A stretch of DNA of 64,000 bases, taken from Alnus glutinosa (lineage: Eukaryota > Streptophyta > Magnoliopsida > Fagales > Betulaceae). The stretch spans positions 3,596,001-3,660,000 of the forward strand of contig NC_084896.1 of assembly GCF_958979055.1 (NCBI RefSeq), in the 5' to 3' direction. The notes beneath the pieces are model-generated. The model did not search any database. It was not told where the DNA came from and saw nothing but the letters and a program-made list of their open reading frames with translations. Position 1 is the first letter of the stretch. Every line of letters begins with the position of its first letter. Below, in pieces: positions 48,935 through 59,581 of the stretch. The translations under genes were made by a program, and so were the position numbers.

Positions 48935-51126
48935 ATGCGGATTTTTCCTTCGTGCGGTGGGGCACTTTTGTGCTTCTGGGTGTTCTTGCTTTTTACAGTG
49001 AGTTTCTGCTATGGTAATGATAAGACAGTACTCGAGGTAGTTGGGATTGGAGAATGTGCCGACTGTGAGCAGAGTAACATTAAGACTAGCCATGCCTTTT
49101 CAGGTACTGTTTTGATTTTTTTTGTTCTTGTTTTCTTTTCCTGTAACCATCGTAAGTGTTGTTCATGTTCATGAATATGGCTGCATTACATTCATTGCAA
49201 AAATTAATGCAATGTTGACATGATTTTACCTGATATGCTGTTTGCTAATTTTGGTTTGTTAGTGTTTAGCATATATAAATAGTGATTTAATATTGTATCA
49301 GAGTTAACGTATTTGAACTTTTAAGGCATGCACCTTTCGGATGCGAAACTTTATGATATTCTTTGTTGCTTGGTTTGGCTGAAGTTGACCATTAGAAGAC
49401 GATCAAATTAGTAACATCATATATATGGACTTTTTTCTTGCATAAGATTTAATTATAATGCCAAAAGACAAACCATCTTGGAAAACAACAGATAACTAAT
49501 GATTTTGTGCATCACTGTGCAGGGCTTCGAGTGACAATTGACTGCAAGCCAGCGAACGGACACTTCAAGACAAGGGCGGCAGGGGAGTTGGATGAAGAAG
49601 GAAAGTTTAAAGTGTCTCTTCCTCAGGAGATTGTGGAAGATGGAAAGCTGAAGGAAGAATGCTATGCGCAGCTCCACAGTGCATCAGCTCTACCATGCCC
49701 TGCCCATGATGGCCTACAATCCTCCAAAGTAATATTCAAGTCCAAAGCCAATGGAAAACACACCTTTGGGCTGGCTGGTAAACTCAAGTTCTCCCCTGTG
49801 ACATGCACTTCAGCCTTCTTGTGGCCTTACTTTAAGCACCCACCACTACCCAAATTGCCACCCTTCCATAAGTCTCACCCACTCCTTCCTAAGTCCCCGC
49901 TTCCACCTTTGAAGGGCTTTGGCCATCCATTCCCCTTCCCTCCTAAGGTCTTTCCCCCCATATATAAGAAGCCTTTTCCCCCACTTCCACCAAAGGTCTT
50001 CCCTCCCATATATAAGAAGCCTTTCCCGCCTATCTATGAGAAGTCACCTCCTCCCCCAACAACTGTCTATGAGAAGTCACCTCCTCCACCAGTTCCTGTT
50101 TATGAGAAGTCACCTCCTCCCCCAACACCTGTTTATAAGAAGTCACCTCCTCCACCAGTTCCTGTTTATGAGAAGTCACCTCCTCCCCCAACACCTGTCT
50201 ATAAGAAGTCACCTCCCCCACCAGTTCCTGTTTATGAGAAGTCACCTCCTCCCCCAACACCTGTTTATAAGAAGTCACCTCCCCCACCAGTTCCAGTTTA
50301 TAAAAAACCACTTCCTCCACCAGTACCTATTTATAAGAAGCCGCTTCCCCCACCAATTCCAATTTATAAAAAACCACTTCCTCCACCTGTACCTATCTAT
50401 AAGAAGCCGCTTCCCCCACCAGTTCCAATTTATAAAAAACCACTTCCTCCACCAGTACCTATTTATAAGAAACCGCTTCCCCCACCAGTTCCAATTTATA
50501 AAAAACCACTTCCTCCACCGGTGCCTATCTATAAGAAACCGCTCCCCCCACCAGTTCCAATTTATAAAAAACCGCTTCCCCCACCTGTTCCTACATTCAA
50601 GAAGCCATGTCCACCTCTTATTCCAATCTACAAACCAAAACCACCAGTATTCTATAAACCTCTTCCTCCAATCCCAAAGATCCTTCCTCCACCTATACCA
50701 ATATTCAAAAAGCCCCTTCCACCTCCCATTCCAATCTACAAGCCAAAACCACCAGTATTCTATAAACCTATTCCTCCCATTCCAATCTACAAGCCAAAAC
50801 CACCAGTATTCTACAAACCTATTCCTCCCATTCCAATCTACAAGCCAAAACCACCGGTATTCTACAAACCTATTCCTCCCATTCCAATCTACAAGCCAAA
50901 ACCACCAGTATTCTACAAACCTATTCCTCCCATTCCAATCTACAAGCCAAAACCACCAGTATTCTATAAACCTCTCCCTCCAATCCCAAAGATCCCTCCA
51001 TTTCATAAGAAGCCATGGCCACCTCTTCCTAAGCTACCCCCCATCCACAAGCCACATCCTAAGTATTTCCCCCATCCCAAGTTTGGAAAGTGGCCTCCCT
51101 TGTCACCTTTCCCTCCTCATGCTTAG
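48935..51126 (+). CDS. PRP4: PRP4-type proline-rich cell wall protein (2 exons)
   Basis: Exons by eye: 48935-49103 and 49523-51126; 590 residues. The start MRIFPSCGGALLCFWVFLLF is a signal peptide and matches the MRI start known in Arabidopsis PRP4; the longer open frame upstream has no ATG. Residues about 50-150 form a Pollen Ole e 1-like domain (KTSHAFSGLRVTIDCK, EGKFKVSLPQEIV, KEECYAQLHSASALPCPAHD, LKFSPVTC) with conserved cysteines. The rest is repeat: YEKSPPPP/YKKSPPPP units, then YKKPLPPPVPI units of 11 residues, then YKPKPPVFYKPIPPIPI units of 17 residues, ending HPKFGKWPPLSPFPPH. Such proteins are secreted to the wall, where tyrosines and prolines may be modified or crosslinked. The protein is longer than Arabidopsis PRP4 through repeat growth. 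Confidence 0.93.
50029..50980 (+). repeat. Coding minisatellite in the proline-rich protein
   Basis: Three arrays follow each other in frame: 33-base units for YEKSPPPP(V/T)PV (about 50029-50300), 33-base units for YKKPLPPPVPI (about 50300-50590), and 51-base units for YKPKPPVFYKPIPPIPI (about 50740-50970). In the second array alternate units use different codons (TATAAGAAGCCGCTT and TATAAAAAACCACTT), so the real repeating unit is 66 bases. This suggests growth by two-unit steps. Confidence 0.9.
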
Positions 51127-52650
51127 GTACTGCAGTATTTATTCCAAATCTAAGTGTAAAGTGTAAACAATGTTGGTGCTGATCAAGGTTGGTGTAGAAT
51201 TTTATAATTACGGCAATAAATCCATCAAAGAAGAGAGATGACGCAAATGATGAAAAAGCATGCAGAGAGGTGGTGGTTTGGTGGGGAATCATTGTTTATT
51301 ACTTAATTGTTCACGTTAGATGTGTGTGGTTGTGTGATTTTTTCTTACTACGAACTTAAATGCATTGACTGCTGTATTAATAATGCTACCTTTTGTCTAG
51401 CAATGTATAAAACCTCCAGTACTTGTGATTGCTTTTACTTGATATATATATTCTCAATAAAAGCAGGTTCATGATGGCAAACTGTACGTACTTCAAAAAT
51501 GAGTCCTTATACTTCTATCAAGTATATTGAATAAATATAAAAAATAAAAAAATAAAAATAAAAAAAGAAAAAAAAGAAAGAAAGCGTAATGAGATGTATA
51601 AGTTACATATTTATTATTGAGTATATAAAACAATATTACGTCCGTAGGTTTTTATTTATAGCGAGACAATGAGTAATGAGCAAAAAATCTTAAACTATAT
51701 AAAGTAGGGAATAAATCCTAATAAGAAAGACATAATATGGTGAATATAAAATACAATAATGGTGAATCTAAAATATTCTAACAATATAACTTTTATGCTT
51801 GTTGCATTGGTGCATGCGTAACTGCTCTCTGATTCATACAAGCACGGTATATATAGTTTTTCTTTCAAAAAGCCATTAGTTGTGTGACGCTGAACGGAAG
51901 GAAAACAATAGAAAATAAAGATAATTCTCATGTTAATTTAGAGCCTCACTAAAATAACGAAGATATATGATAAGTTGAACCAGAGTTTCATTGACATTGT
52001 CAGATGTTTTGTTTGAAATGTGATTTCTCTTCTGTTTTCATTAATCATAATCTGTATCATAGTCTTCATCATAGGGTTACAAAAGACTGTTTAAATAGAC
52101 TCTGACATAAATCCTAACCCTAAATTGATTGACTTTTGGGCGGCCAAGTACATTATTAAATGCCGACTCTTAAAACATAAATTAAATATTACTCACCATT
52201 ACAAAATAATTCGACTCTTCAAAACTAAATAAAACTTAAACTAATATTCTTTCTTCATTATGCATCACTGTACTTGTCGTTGCATGTATGCATGTGCCTA
52301 AGCCTCCATGCTTGTGAGGGTGTGAATATATATTGAGAGTTCTGTCAAACTACAGAATATTTTTTTCTTAATTTACAATTCACTTTCTTAATTCTTAGAC
52401 GTCAAATTAACTTCCATTTTTTATATGAATTTTGAGTATTTGGTCTAGAACCAGTGTGCAATTCCATGATACTCATGATAAATGACATTGATACATGAAC
52501 TAACGATCTGATCACCATTCCAAGTTATTATTTTCCATGAAAAAAGCTAGCTAGCTAGCTTTGATGGAGTTGGGGGGACAGTTGGGCTGTATGCAGAAAG
52601 TTAAAGAATGTGATCGAACTACTTAGTCGTGCAGTTGACATTAACTTATG
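51127..52650. other. 3' flank of the proline-rich gene and intergenic DNA
   Basis: AATAAA-like signals occur at 51215 (CAATAAATC) and 51458 (TCAATAAAAG), possible polyadenylation sites. No gene is seen beyond. Confidence 0.45.
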
Positions 52651-53499
52651 CAAAGTGTTGGGAAGTAATAAATTCCGAAGCCATGTAGGCCTAAGGTCGA
52701 ATCGGGGCCCAGCTCGTTGGGCCAACCCAGCCAGGTCAACTCAGTCACCATCACCTCGGGGGTTCATCACCACCTTATATGACAAGAACATCTCGGACTA
52801 CAAGACCTCGTACTAAAGCTCGTCTCAGGATTTGAACACCTCGGACCTAAAACTCCACAGGGAGGAAAATCATATCGGGATCACCCTGCCTCGGACACAT
52901 TATCAAGACAAGTCAAACCGACTCGGAGACATTTCTTCGGATTCAACAAGGAGGTGTTTGAATACATTCAGGGAACTATGTCCGAGATTTACAGGCTCAA
53001 GCCTGAATCCAGGACTCTTTATTATCTTCAAAAAGACTCCTATCCCGAATACTTATAGATTCCTATCAATAAAATATGTGATGAGACATCTATTATTATG
53101 GAATCAGCTAAAAAGAGACAGTGTCTTACCTAACTTTGACTCTAAAAATAAGCTTAAAGCTTATGCGATATAGGACTCAGACTCCTAATCCAACTGTGTT
53201 CCAACTAGCACTCTATTAATTTCATAACTGTGAACCTATAAATAGACTGCTACCGCATGTATATTTAAGACTCTAATTTCTGAGTTCACTCTGCTCTAAA
53301 TACTCCCAAAATTGTTGATTGAAAACTGACTTAAACTACAAAAAATACAGGATTTCCCGGCGCCCAAAATGCGTTGGGAAAGAACAAAAAAACGCTGGGA
53401 TTTGTAGTCCCGGCGTTCAGATGTAACGATGGCATACACAGTGTCGGGGAAAGTCTGAGCCGTCGTTTAAGCTGAGCGCTGGTGATTCCATTTGCAAAG

Positions 53500-53735
53500 T
53501 ACGCGTTTTCAGAGAACGCTTGCATCGTCTTCCTGTACCGGCGTTCTCCGAAAACACGGGCAATGATGAGGCCGGCGTTCTCGGAGGACGCCGGCCAGGA
53601 ATAAGACGGCGTTCATTGAGAACGCCGGCCTCATCTTGGCCGGCGTTCTCTGTGAACGCCGGTAAAACTACTTCATCGTTTAAAAAAAATCTCCAGCATC
53701 AGCTTTACCGGCGTCCTCTTGTAGACACCGGTTAG
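53500..53735. repeat. CACTA left subterminal repeats
   Basis: CCGGCGTTCTC and its complement GAGAACGCCGG recur at least six times, in both orientations, so the single strand can fold strongly. They are GC-rich islands in an AT-rich region and are likely transposase contact sites by analogy with En/Spm. Confidence 0.7.
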
Positions 53736-54043
53736 AGCTGGTGCCGGATTGTTTGTTTCGAAGAACAAAGAGGAACCAACATTAGAATGACAGCGTATAA
53801 AGCTTTTCATCTTCCAACACAAATCTGGTTTCCAGATTTGCTTTGTCTGCAACATTAATGGACAACTAGTTTCGAGAAGTGAAATTGTAATAAACTTAAA
53901 GAGAAACATAAATATTTATTAAGAAACCGATAATCTCGAGAAGCATTGAAATTGTCAAGGAAATGCAATAGAGTTACAATTGTTGGCTTTGTGTATACAG
54001 AATCGCAAAACATTTTCTTCAATCAACTTTAATTCGCAGATTT

Positions 54044-54420
54044 TCAAGCCAAGTCTTTAATTTCTTCAATCCACTTCTTATGCCCCGATTTCTTGCCCAG
54101 CGCTTTCTCCCTTTTGGCAGTAAAGGCACCCGAGCAGGAGCAGAATGTCTCAAACCAAAAGCATATTACTTGAGCTCCCTTTTCGTCGACATCGAACCAA
54201 ACCTTGGTATTGTTATAGCTGAAGTAAGGAAAAAAAAAAAAACTAAATTTATTGTCATGTACCCCATAATTTCCCAGTAACCAAACAAATCTTGAAAGAA
54301 AAAAATCAGTATATCAATGAGTATCTTACCATTTCCACCATCACTGACAATCTCAGATTTGAATCTCGGGTAATCAATGGTCTGTTGGTTCAGCCAAAGC
54401 CTAAAATACAAAACCAACAA
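54044..54420 (-). other. Possible captured exon pair inside the CACTA
   Basis: Minus-strand sequence reads LNQQTIDYPRFKSEIVSDGG, then a GTAAG donor (near 54330), a T-rich tract and TTACTTCAG acceptor (near 54222), then an open run YNNTKVWFDVDEKGAQVICF ... KKWIEEIKDLA with a stop at 54044. A complete-looking intron between two open segments suggests a captured host gene piece, but the two frames do not join in phase. The source is not recognised. Confidence 0.3.
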
Positions 54421-55669
54421 ATTAAATTAAAATACAAATAGATGGGGAATGAAAGGAAAAGATGGAAGAGGGGAGAAGGAAGGATATGCCGGATTTTTCA
54501 CCTATGGAAAGAAGAAATAGTATTCTTACCTAGCTGGCGAAACAACCATTTGATTGAAAAATGGCCTAAAGGTTATGGGAAAACCGCTCTAAATGAAGGA
54601 AGAGAAGCATTTTGAGTTGCGCAATTTGGGGAAAATTGGAATAGAGCGGGTGAATGAAATTTTCGCCCTTTTAGGCGCTACCGCCATAATTTTATTGGAA
54701 TGTCTATTTTTGACCTCAATTATTTCAAAAATATCCTTATATTTCTAGGTGTAATTTATTCAAATTGAATAAAACCGAAACCCAATTTCGGAAATCGCAA
54801 AGAATTACACAATTTTTATACTATTTAAAGTCCCACGTCGCCGTACTCGATTGGCCACATCAAGTCATCAACCACAGCTTTTGCACTTGTGAAAGCACTG
54901 AAAGTGAAAGGTTGACGCCTCATTATGACCACCACGTGGGTTCTGATCAACTGATGAGAGGATTCATTATTTTTGTTGGCCACATATATGTTTGTATTTA
55001 GTAATGCTTATAACAATTTAAAAAAAAACGCATTTTAGTATATATATATATTTGAAAACTTAACTATAGGCAATATTTTTTAGTTAAAACTCTTAATTAT
55101 AGTAATAAACTATTAAAAAGGTATTAATATCATTTAATTTTTTGATATTTGATTTTTTAAATAAGTTTTAATAAAATTTAAAATATTAAATAATAGAATT
55201 AAATAATGTTAAAAATATTCATAAATAAAACACATTCTCCAACTTTAAAAGTTTTATTCTTGAAAGTAATAAAAATAATAATAATAATAATATTCAATTA
55301 CGTTTTAAGTATAAAATTTTTAGACCTTGTAACCGCATTGAGCAACAAAAATACAAATCAAAATTTAAAGGGATAGTAATCAATTTGGATCTCAATAGCC
55401 AATTCAATCATTTACAAGATACATTTGCTTGAACATTCAATGCTAATAATATGTAACTTGCAAATTAAAAGTAAAAAAAGATGTAAATTAAGCTGCACAA
55501 GTCAAACATTCCAAATAAAATTGAAAACAAAAATTAAATTATAAAAAGATGGAAAGTCTTCAACATATTTTATTCAATTATTAACTCCTCTATTTATAAG
55601 TTTCTATTTTTTTTCCTCTCTATTTCCGTATTAAAATCATTTTCAAGTTTGAATTATTCTCTTTCTTTT

Positions 55670-55672
<3 letters not shown>

Positions 55673-55749
<77 letters not shown>
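55673..55749. repeat. TA microsatellite, 77 bases
   Basis: Unbroken alternating TA tract inside the CACTA element, the longest in the window. Confidence 0.95.
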
Positions 55750-55755
<6 letters not shown>

Positions 55756-55968
55756 GGATGTTTATATAGGGTCTTGTATTTCAATGACAACATATAAACT
55801 AGAGTTAGTATGTATATATTATACTTGTAATTATTAAGTATGTTGATATATAATTGTGTATGAGTATATAATTACAAAATATAGTTAATAAGTGTATACT
55901 TGCATCCATATGGATCCGGTTGGATGAAAATAAGTGATGGATTGAAATATTAATTAAAGGGTTAACTT

Positions 55969-56365
55969 CACAAAAGCGTACTGAATTATCTGCCGTTTTA
56001 ACGAAAGGGCACCGAACTATCATTTCTCTTGAACCGAGGTATTAAACAATCAAAAACCTTCACATAAAAGTATTTCGTTAAAATTTGCTGTTAAATTCTG
56101 TCAAAATTTTCAAAATACTCATTCTGTTTTTTAAGAAAAAAAAAATGCTAGGATTTAAGTATTGATTAGAATTTAATAGAATTTGCAAAAAAAAAAAACA
56201 CATTGGTATTTAAGGAAATTGGGTGGGATTTAACAGCAAATCCTAACAGAATACCCTTAAGTGAGGATTTTTGATAGTTTAATACCTCGGTTCGAAAGAA
56301 ATGATAGTTCGGTACCATTCTGTCAAAACGGTGGATAGTTCAGTATTCTTCTATGAAATTAACCC
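55969..56365. mobile_element. Mutator-type MITE with 9-base target duplication
   Basis: Flanked by TTAATTAAA at 55960-55968 and 56366-56374. Starts GGGTTAACTTCA, ends TGAAATTAACCC, and about 140 bases at each end are inverted copies (ACCGAACTATCATTTCT and AACCGAGGTATTAAAC occur in both arms). Long TIRs with a 9-base duplication are the Mutator signature. The 397-base element has no coding capacity. Confidence 0.85.
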
Positions 56366-56710
56366 TTAATTAAATTAAATTCATTTTAATATTTCAATTA
56401 GAATGACTTATCTCACTTGATTCAAAGACATTAAATAATAAGATTTAAATAAAAATAAAGAGAAAAATGTACAATTATTAAGTGGGGGCCTTGATTAAGG
56501 AGTATTTTATTAACATTTTACCATATTAAAGCCTTAAAATGATTTTTTGAGTTTTAATATTTTGTTTTTAAAATATATTTGTTGTATAATTATTAATTAA
56601 TGGCCTTATTTAATTAAAAGCCTACCGTCTAAATCACTTTAAGACTCTAGTCGTCCATGTGTGTGATCATATTAGGGATTTCTTTGGTTTTATAATTGAA
56701 TGTCCATTTA

Positions 56711-56816
56711 TTTTTATTTATTGACATGTCCACACAAGAGGGGGGAGAGGGATTTGAACTAGTGACATCCGCTTCATGAGACGTGGTCGCAGCCGATTGA
56801 GCTACCCCTTAAAGAC
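56711..56816 (-). mobile_element. tRNA-derived SINE
   Basis: On the minus strand GGGGTAGCTCAATCGGCTGC is a box A region and AGTTCAAATCCC a box B, 30-35 bases apart, as in a tRNA. The body ends GTGTGGACATGTCAATAAAT, a common plant SINE tail. It is flanked by a 16-base target duplication, ATTGAATGTCCATTTA at 56695-56710 and the same with one mismatch at 56817-56832. It lies inside the CACTA element. Confidence 0.88.
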
Positions 56817-56897
56817 ATTCAATGTCCATTTAAATATATCGTCATAGCAACTTATTTTCATATACTAGTGCAGAGAATGATGGAAGAGGATATCAAG

Positions 56898-57437
56898 TAT
56901 AGGTGTACAAGCGAGCTAGTTATTAACCGGAAATAACCGACTACAACCACTAACCGGGAAATTGAAAAACCAAAAAACTGAAAATACCAACAACCGGATA
57001 ACTGGGTGTCTGATTGCAGTTATCGGTTATTGTATTCTAAAAAACCAGTTAATAACCGAGTAACTGGTTTTTATTATTATATATAATTATAATTTTATAT
57101 ATGTATTACAAAAAGAGGAACTTCTCTGTAACCCGTAATGTTTTTTAAGATTATAAAGGAGGATGGCATCATGTCAATTTCCCATAAGATGATTAGTATT
57201 TTATATTTTTGAAAACAGGCTTACGGCTTACCCAGCTAACTTTACCTGTTTTGGTACATTGATTAGGTCTCTTGTGATAAGTAGGCTTACGGTTATTGAA
57301 ATAGGAATAACCGGAGATCCCAATTGTGGTTGCGGTTATGAGCAAATAACTACAACCGTAACCAGTTGTCCGAAGATCCCAATTGTTGTTGCGGTTATAA
57401 GCAAATAACTACAACCGTAATCAGTTGTACACCTCTA
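56898..57437. mobile_element. Non-autonomous hAT element
   Basis: Flanked by ATATCAAG at 56890-56897 and 57438-57445, an exact 8-base target duplication. Ends TATAGGTGTACAA and TTGTACACCTCTA form a TIR with one mismatch. The subterminal parts are full of AACCGG/CCGGTTA and ACAACCGTAA repeats. Near its right end a 59-base unit is duplicated in tandem (57315-57373 and 57374-57432). No coding capacity. Confidence 0.9.
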
Positions 57438-57450
57438 ATATCAAGGGATA

Positions 57451-57568
57451 GCACCAACAATAGATAATGATGAAACAACCAAGTCAGCAACATTCTTCAA
57501 CTCAAAGACGCACCAACAATAGATAATGATGTAACAACCAAGTCAGCAACATTCTTCAACTCAAAGAC
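57451..57568. repeat. 59-base tandem duplication
   Basis: GCACCAACAATAGATAATGA and the following bases are repeated once (57451-57509 and 57510-57568) with one difference. It begins just after the target duplication of the hAT element and has the same 59-base period as the unrelated duplication within that element. Confidence 0.92.
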
Positions 57569-57583
57569 TTGCAAACAGCAGAT

Positions 57584-57789
57584 AAGGGTGGACAAATTAT
57601 CCGCCTACTGCCTACCGACCACTTTTCGAACCGAACTGCCTACCAACTAATTTTGGTTCGGTAGTCGGTATAAAATTTTGTTCAGAAAGCCGGAATGACA
57701 ACCAAACCGAACTGCATTTTAAGCGGCAACCGAATCGAACCAACATAAAATGAAACGATGTCGTTTTAGTAAGAACGAAACGTTTGATC

Positions 57790-57821
<32 letters not shown>

Positions 57822-58003
57822 CCTTTACAAAATTCAAAACAACGTCGTTTCATTACCCATTTCAACCGAATGTTAATCGATTTAACCGACCGCCTATTAA
57901 CCGCTTTACTAACTAAACTGATCGCCTATTACCGCTTAGCCGACTTAACCGAAATAAATTCACCGATTGCATTCCGACAAAAGTCGGTTAACCGACTACT
58001 GAA
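57584..58003. mobile_element. hAT-like element, right end unclear
   Basis: Starts AAGGGTGGACAAATTATCCG and is rich in AACCGAAC and ACCGACTA repeats at both ends, like other plant hAT derivatives. A long T-run lies at about 57790-57820 between AAACGATGTCGTTTT and its partner AAAACAACGTCGTTTCA. The right end was not found; a different repeat end starts at 58003. Confidence 0.45.
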
Positions 58004-59370
58004 CAGAGGCGAGGCCAGGATTTCAGTTCAAGAGGGTCGAGATTAAAAAAAAAAAATTGAATAAAAATTGATTTTTTTTTTTTTTTTAAAAAAGAAGGAA
58101 TGAAATAAATAAACAATTCAATAAAATTTAATTATTTTTTAAAATATATAAATGTAACTTTTTTTTTTTTTTCATGCTTAGCGTTAATTTATTCAGTTGT
58201 TCTCGACTAATTTTCATATTTTGAAATTGCTGTAAAATTTATTTATTCTTGATAGTCTTGAATATATAATTCACAATGTACGTAATCATACAATCATTCA
58301 TCTATTGATTTTTTTTTTTTTTGGATGAATTCTATTGATTTTTCATTCGGTTAAGTAAACCATTTTTAACAATTTTCATTGCTAAAATCAATCCATTTTC
58401 ATCTTTATCATCTTTTCAGTACCCTATTCAATCCCTTTGAGTGTTGCGAATTATTTGAATATTGAATTAGCGATAATGTAAAAAAAAATTATTTATAAAT
58501 CCATTTACTTGAATCGTTTATTCACTTGATATTTTTTCAATCTTTTTATCATATATGAATTTATCTCACTAAAATAAAAATAAAGTTAATTTTGTCCTTA
58601 TAAATGACTAAATGAGAACATTTTATGGCATTAATAATAGATGTTATGGTAATAATAACAAATTGAGTAGGAATAAAGCAAAAGACGAAGAGTTGTATAA
58701 AAAAACTTCTACAAAGAATTCTTTCAGCAGAAATGTGAATCTTGGTTGTCCGTTATTATATATGTTGCGAATTTTCAAAATTTGAACTACAGATATATAT
58801 GCTGGTTTGGATTCTTTCAAACTTTTCCAAATTGATTCACTTTTCGATATTAAAAATATACTGATTAATATGTGGATCAATAGTCAAATTGTCAAACAAA
58901 AAGTCATGATTTCTTCTCTCTTTGTCTATAGGCGCACTTCACACATGACGCTCACGCACTTACGAAGCATTTTGTCTTTAAAAAAAACGTAACTGACGGG
59001 TTTAATTGAAACGGGGCGTTTTTGTATGTATCATAAAGACTAATGTTCAAACGACACCGTTTGTAACTGTGTATTGTCTTCTTCGTGATTGACCTAATTT
59101 CAAAAACTCTGAAAACAGGAAAACTGAAATTTTGAGAGTTTGAGGATCGTTTGCTGCTTGCCATTGCCGGTAATGTCGATGCCCTCATGCCTCTGATGAT
59201 GAGTGGTTGAGGGTGGGCATTTAGGATATCCAAATAAATATTGTTGGGAGTAAGGAAAGTATTTGGGGGTTGAGAGGGGTCACCCACTCTCTTTGAAATT
59301 TCAGGAAGGTGGGGATGAAGGTGGGCGCGCACGTTTTTCTATCAATATTCCAAATACTTTTAACATTGTT
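58004..59370. other. CACTA interior, no gene seen
   Basis: Starts with GAGGCGAGGCCAGGATTTC, the 5' end type of the GAGCCA repeat family. The rest is AT-rich and has no supported gene. Confidence 0.4.
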
Positions 59371-59448
59371 TTGTTCCAAACGCTGGTAAATTTCAAAATT
59401 ATACCGGCGTTTTCTCAACAAACGTTAAGAAAGCTCACAATGATCAGT

Positions 59449-59501
59449 GGCCAACCCAAAACGCTGCAACAGATATTCTGTTGCAGCGTTTCGGGTTGGC
59501 C
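59449..59501. repeat. Hairpin at the CACTA right end
   Basis: Arms of 25 bases with one mismatch (GGCCAACCCAAAACGCTGCA then ACAGA) around a 3-base loop. It lies 40 bases inside the right end. Confidence 0.9.
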
Positions 59502-59581
59502 GCTGCTAACAAAAACGCCGGAAAATCCTGTATTTTTTGTAGATATAGGCATCGGAATGAGTGAAGTCGGCACCCCCAACA

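Larger units (their letters stand above)
53336..59542. mobile_element. Non-autonomous CACTA (En/Spm) element with nested insertions
   Basis: The left end CTACAAAAAATACAGGATTT followed by CCCGGCG is matched by the inverted right end CGCCGGAAAATCCTG then TATTTTTTGTAG, over 27 bases with one mismatch. Subterminal regions carry many CCGGCGTTCTC-type repeats in both directions (53500-53730) and a 25-base-arm hairpin at the right (59449-59501), as CACTA ends do. The flanking triplets are AAA and ATA, an imperfect 3-base duplication. No transposase was recognised in the 6.2 kb. It contains a Mutator-type MITE, a SINE, one hAT with a clean duplication, a second hAT-like segment, and a 77-base TA tract. 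Confidence 0.75.
52656..59581 (+). repeat. LTR relic, Ty3-type, interrupted by a CACTA element
   Basis: The left part (52656-53335) starts TGTTGGGAAG and contains a promoter-like CTATAAATAG near 53237. The right part (59543-59581) continues with GGCATCGGAATGAGTG and ends CACCCCCAACA. TGTTGGG and CCCAACA are matching LTR ends. The left part ends in CTGACTTAA and the right part resumes with the GCATCGGA motif, a junction usual in Tat-type Ty3 LTRs. About 720 bases of LTR remain once the insert is set aside. No partner LTR or internal coding region was seen, so it looks like a solo or broken element. The right end could lie further on. Confidence 0.6.

Noticed and set aside
50275-51006. 243-codon antisense open frame opposite the proline-rich gene
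   Set aside because: It mirrors the repeat units and codon use of the sense gene; no start context, domain or promoter supports it.
49919-51166. 415-codon open frame overlapping the proline-rich gene in another frame
   Set aside because: It is a shadow of the same repeat; the sense frame has the signal peptide, Ole e 1-like domain and conserved ending.
53336-53700. Regular GC-rich repeats as a CRISPR-like array
   Set aside because: The repeats are inverted as well as direct, have no constant spacer length, and lie at a transposon end in a plant genome.
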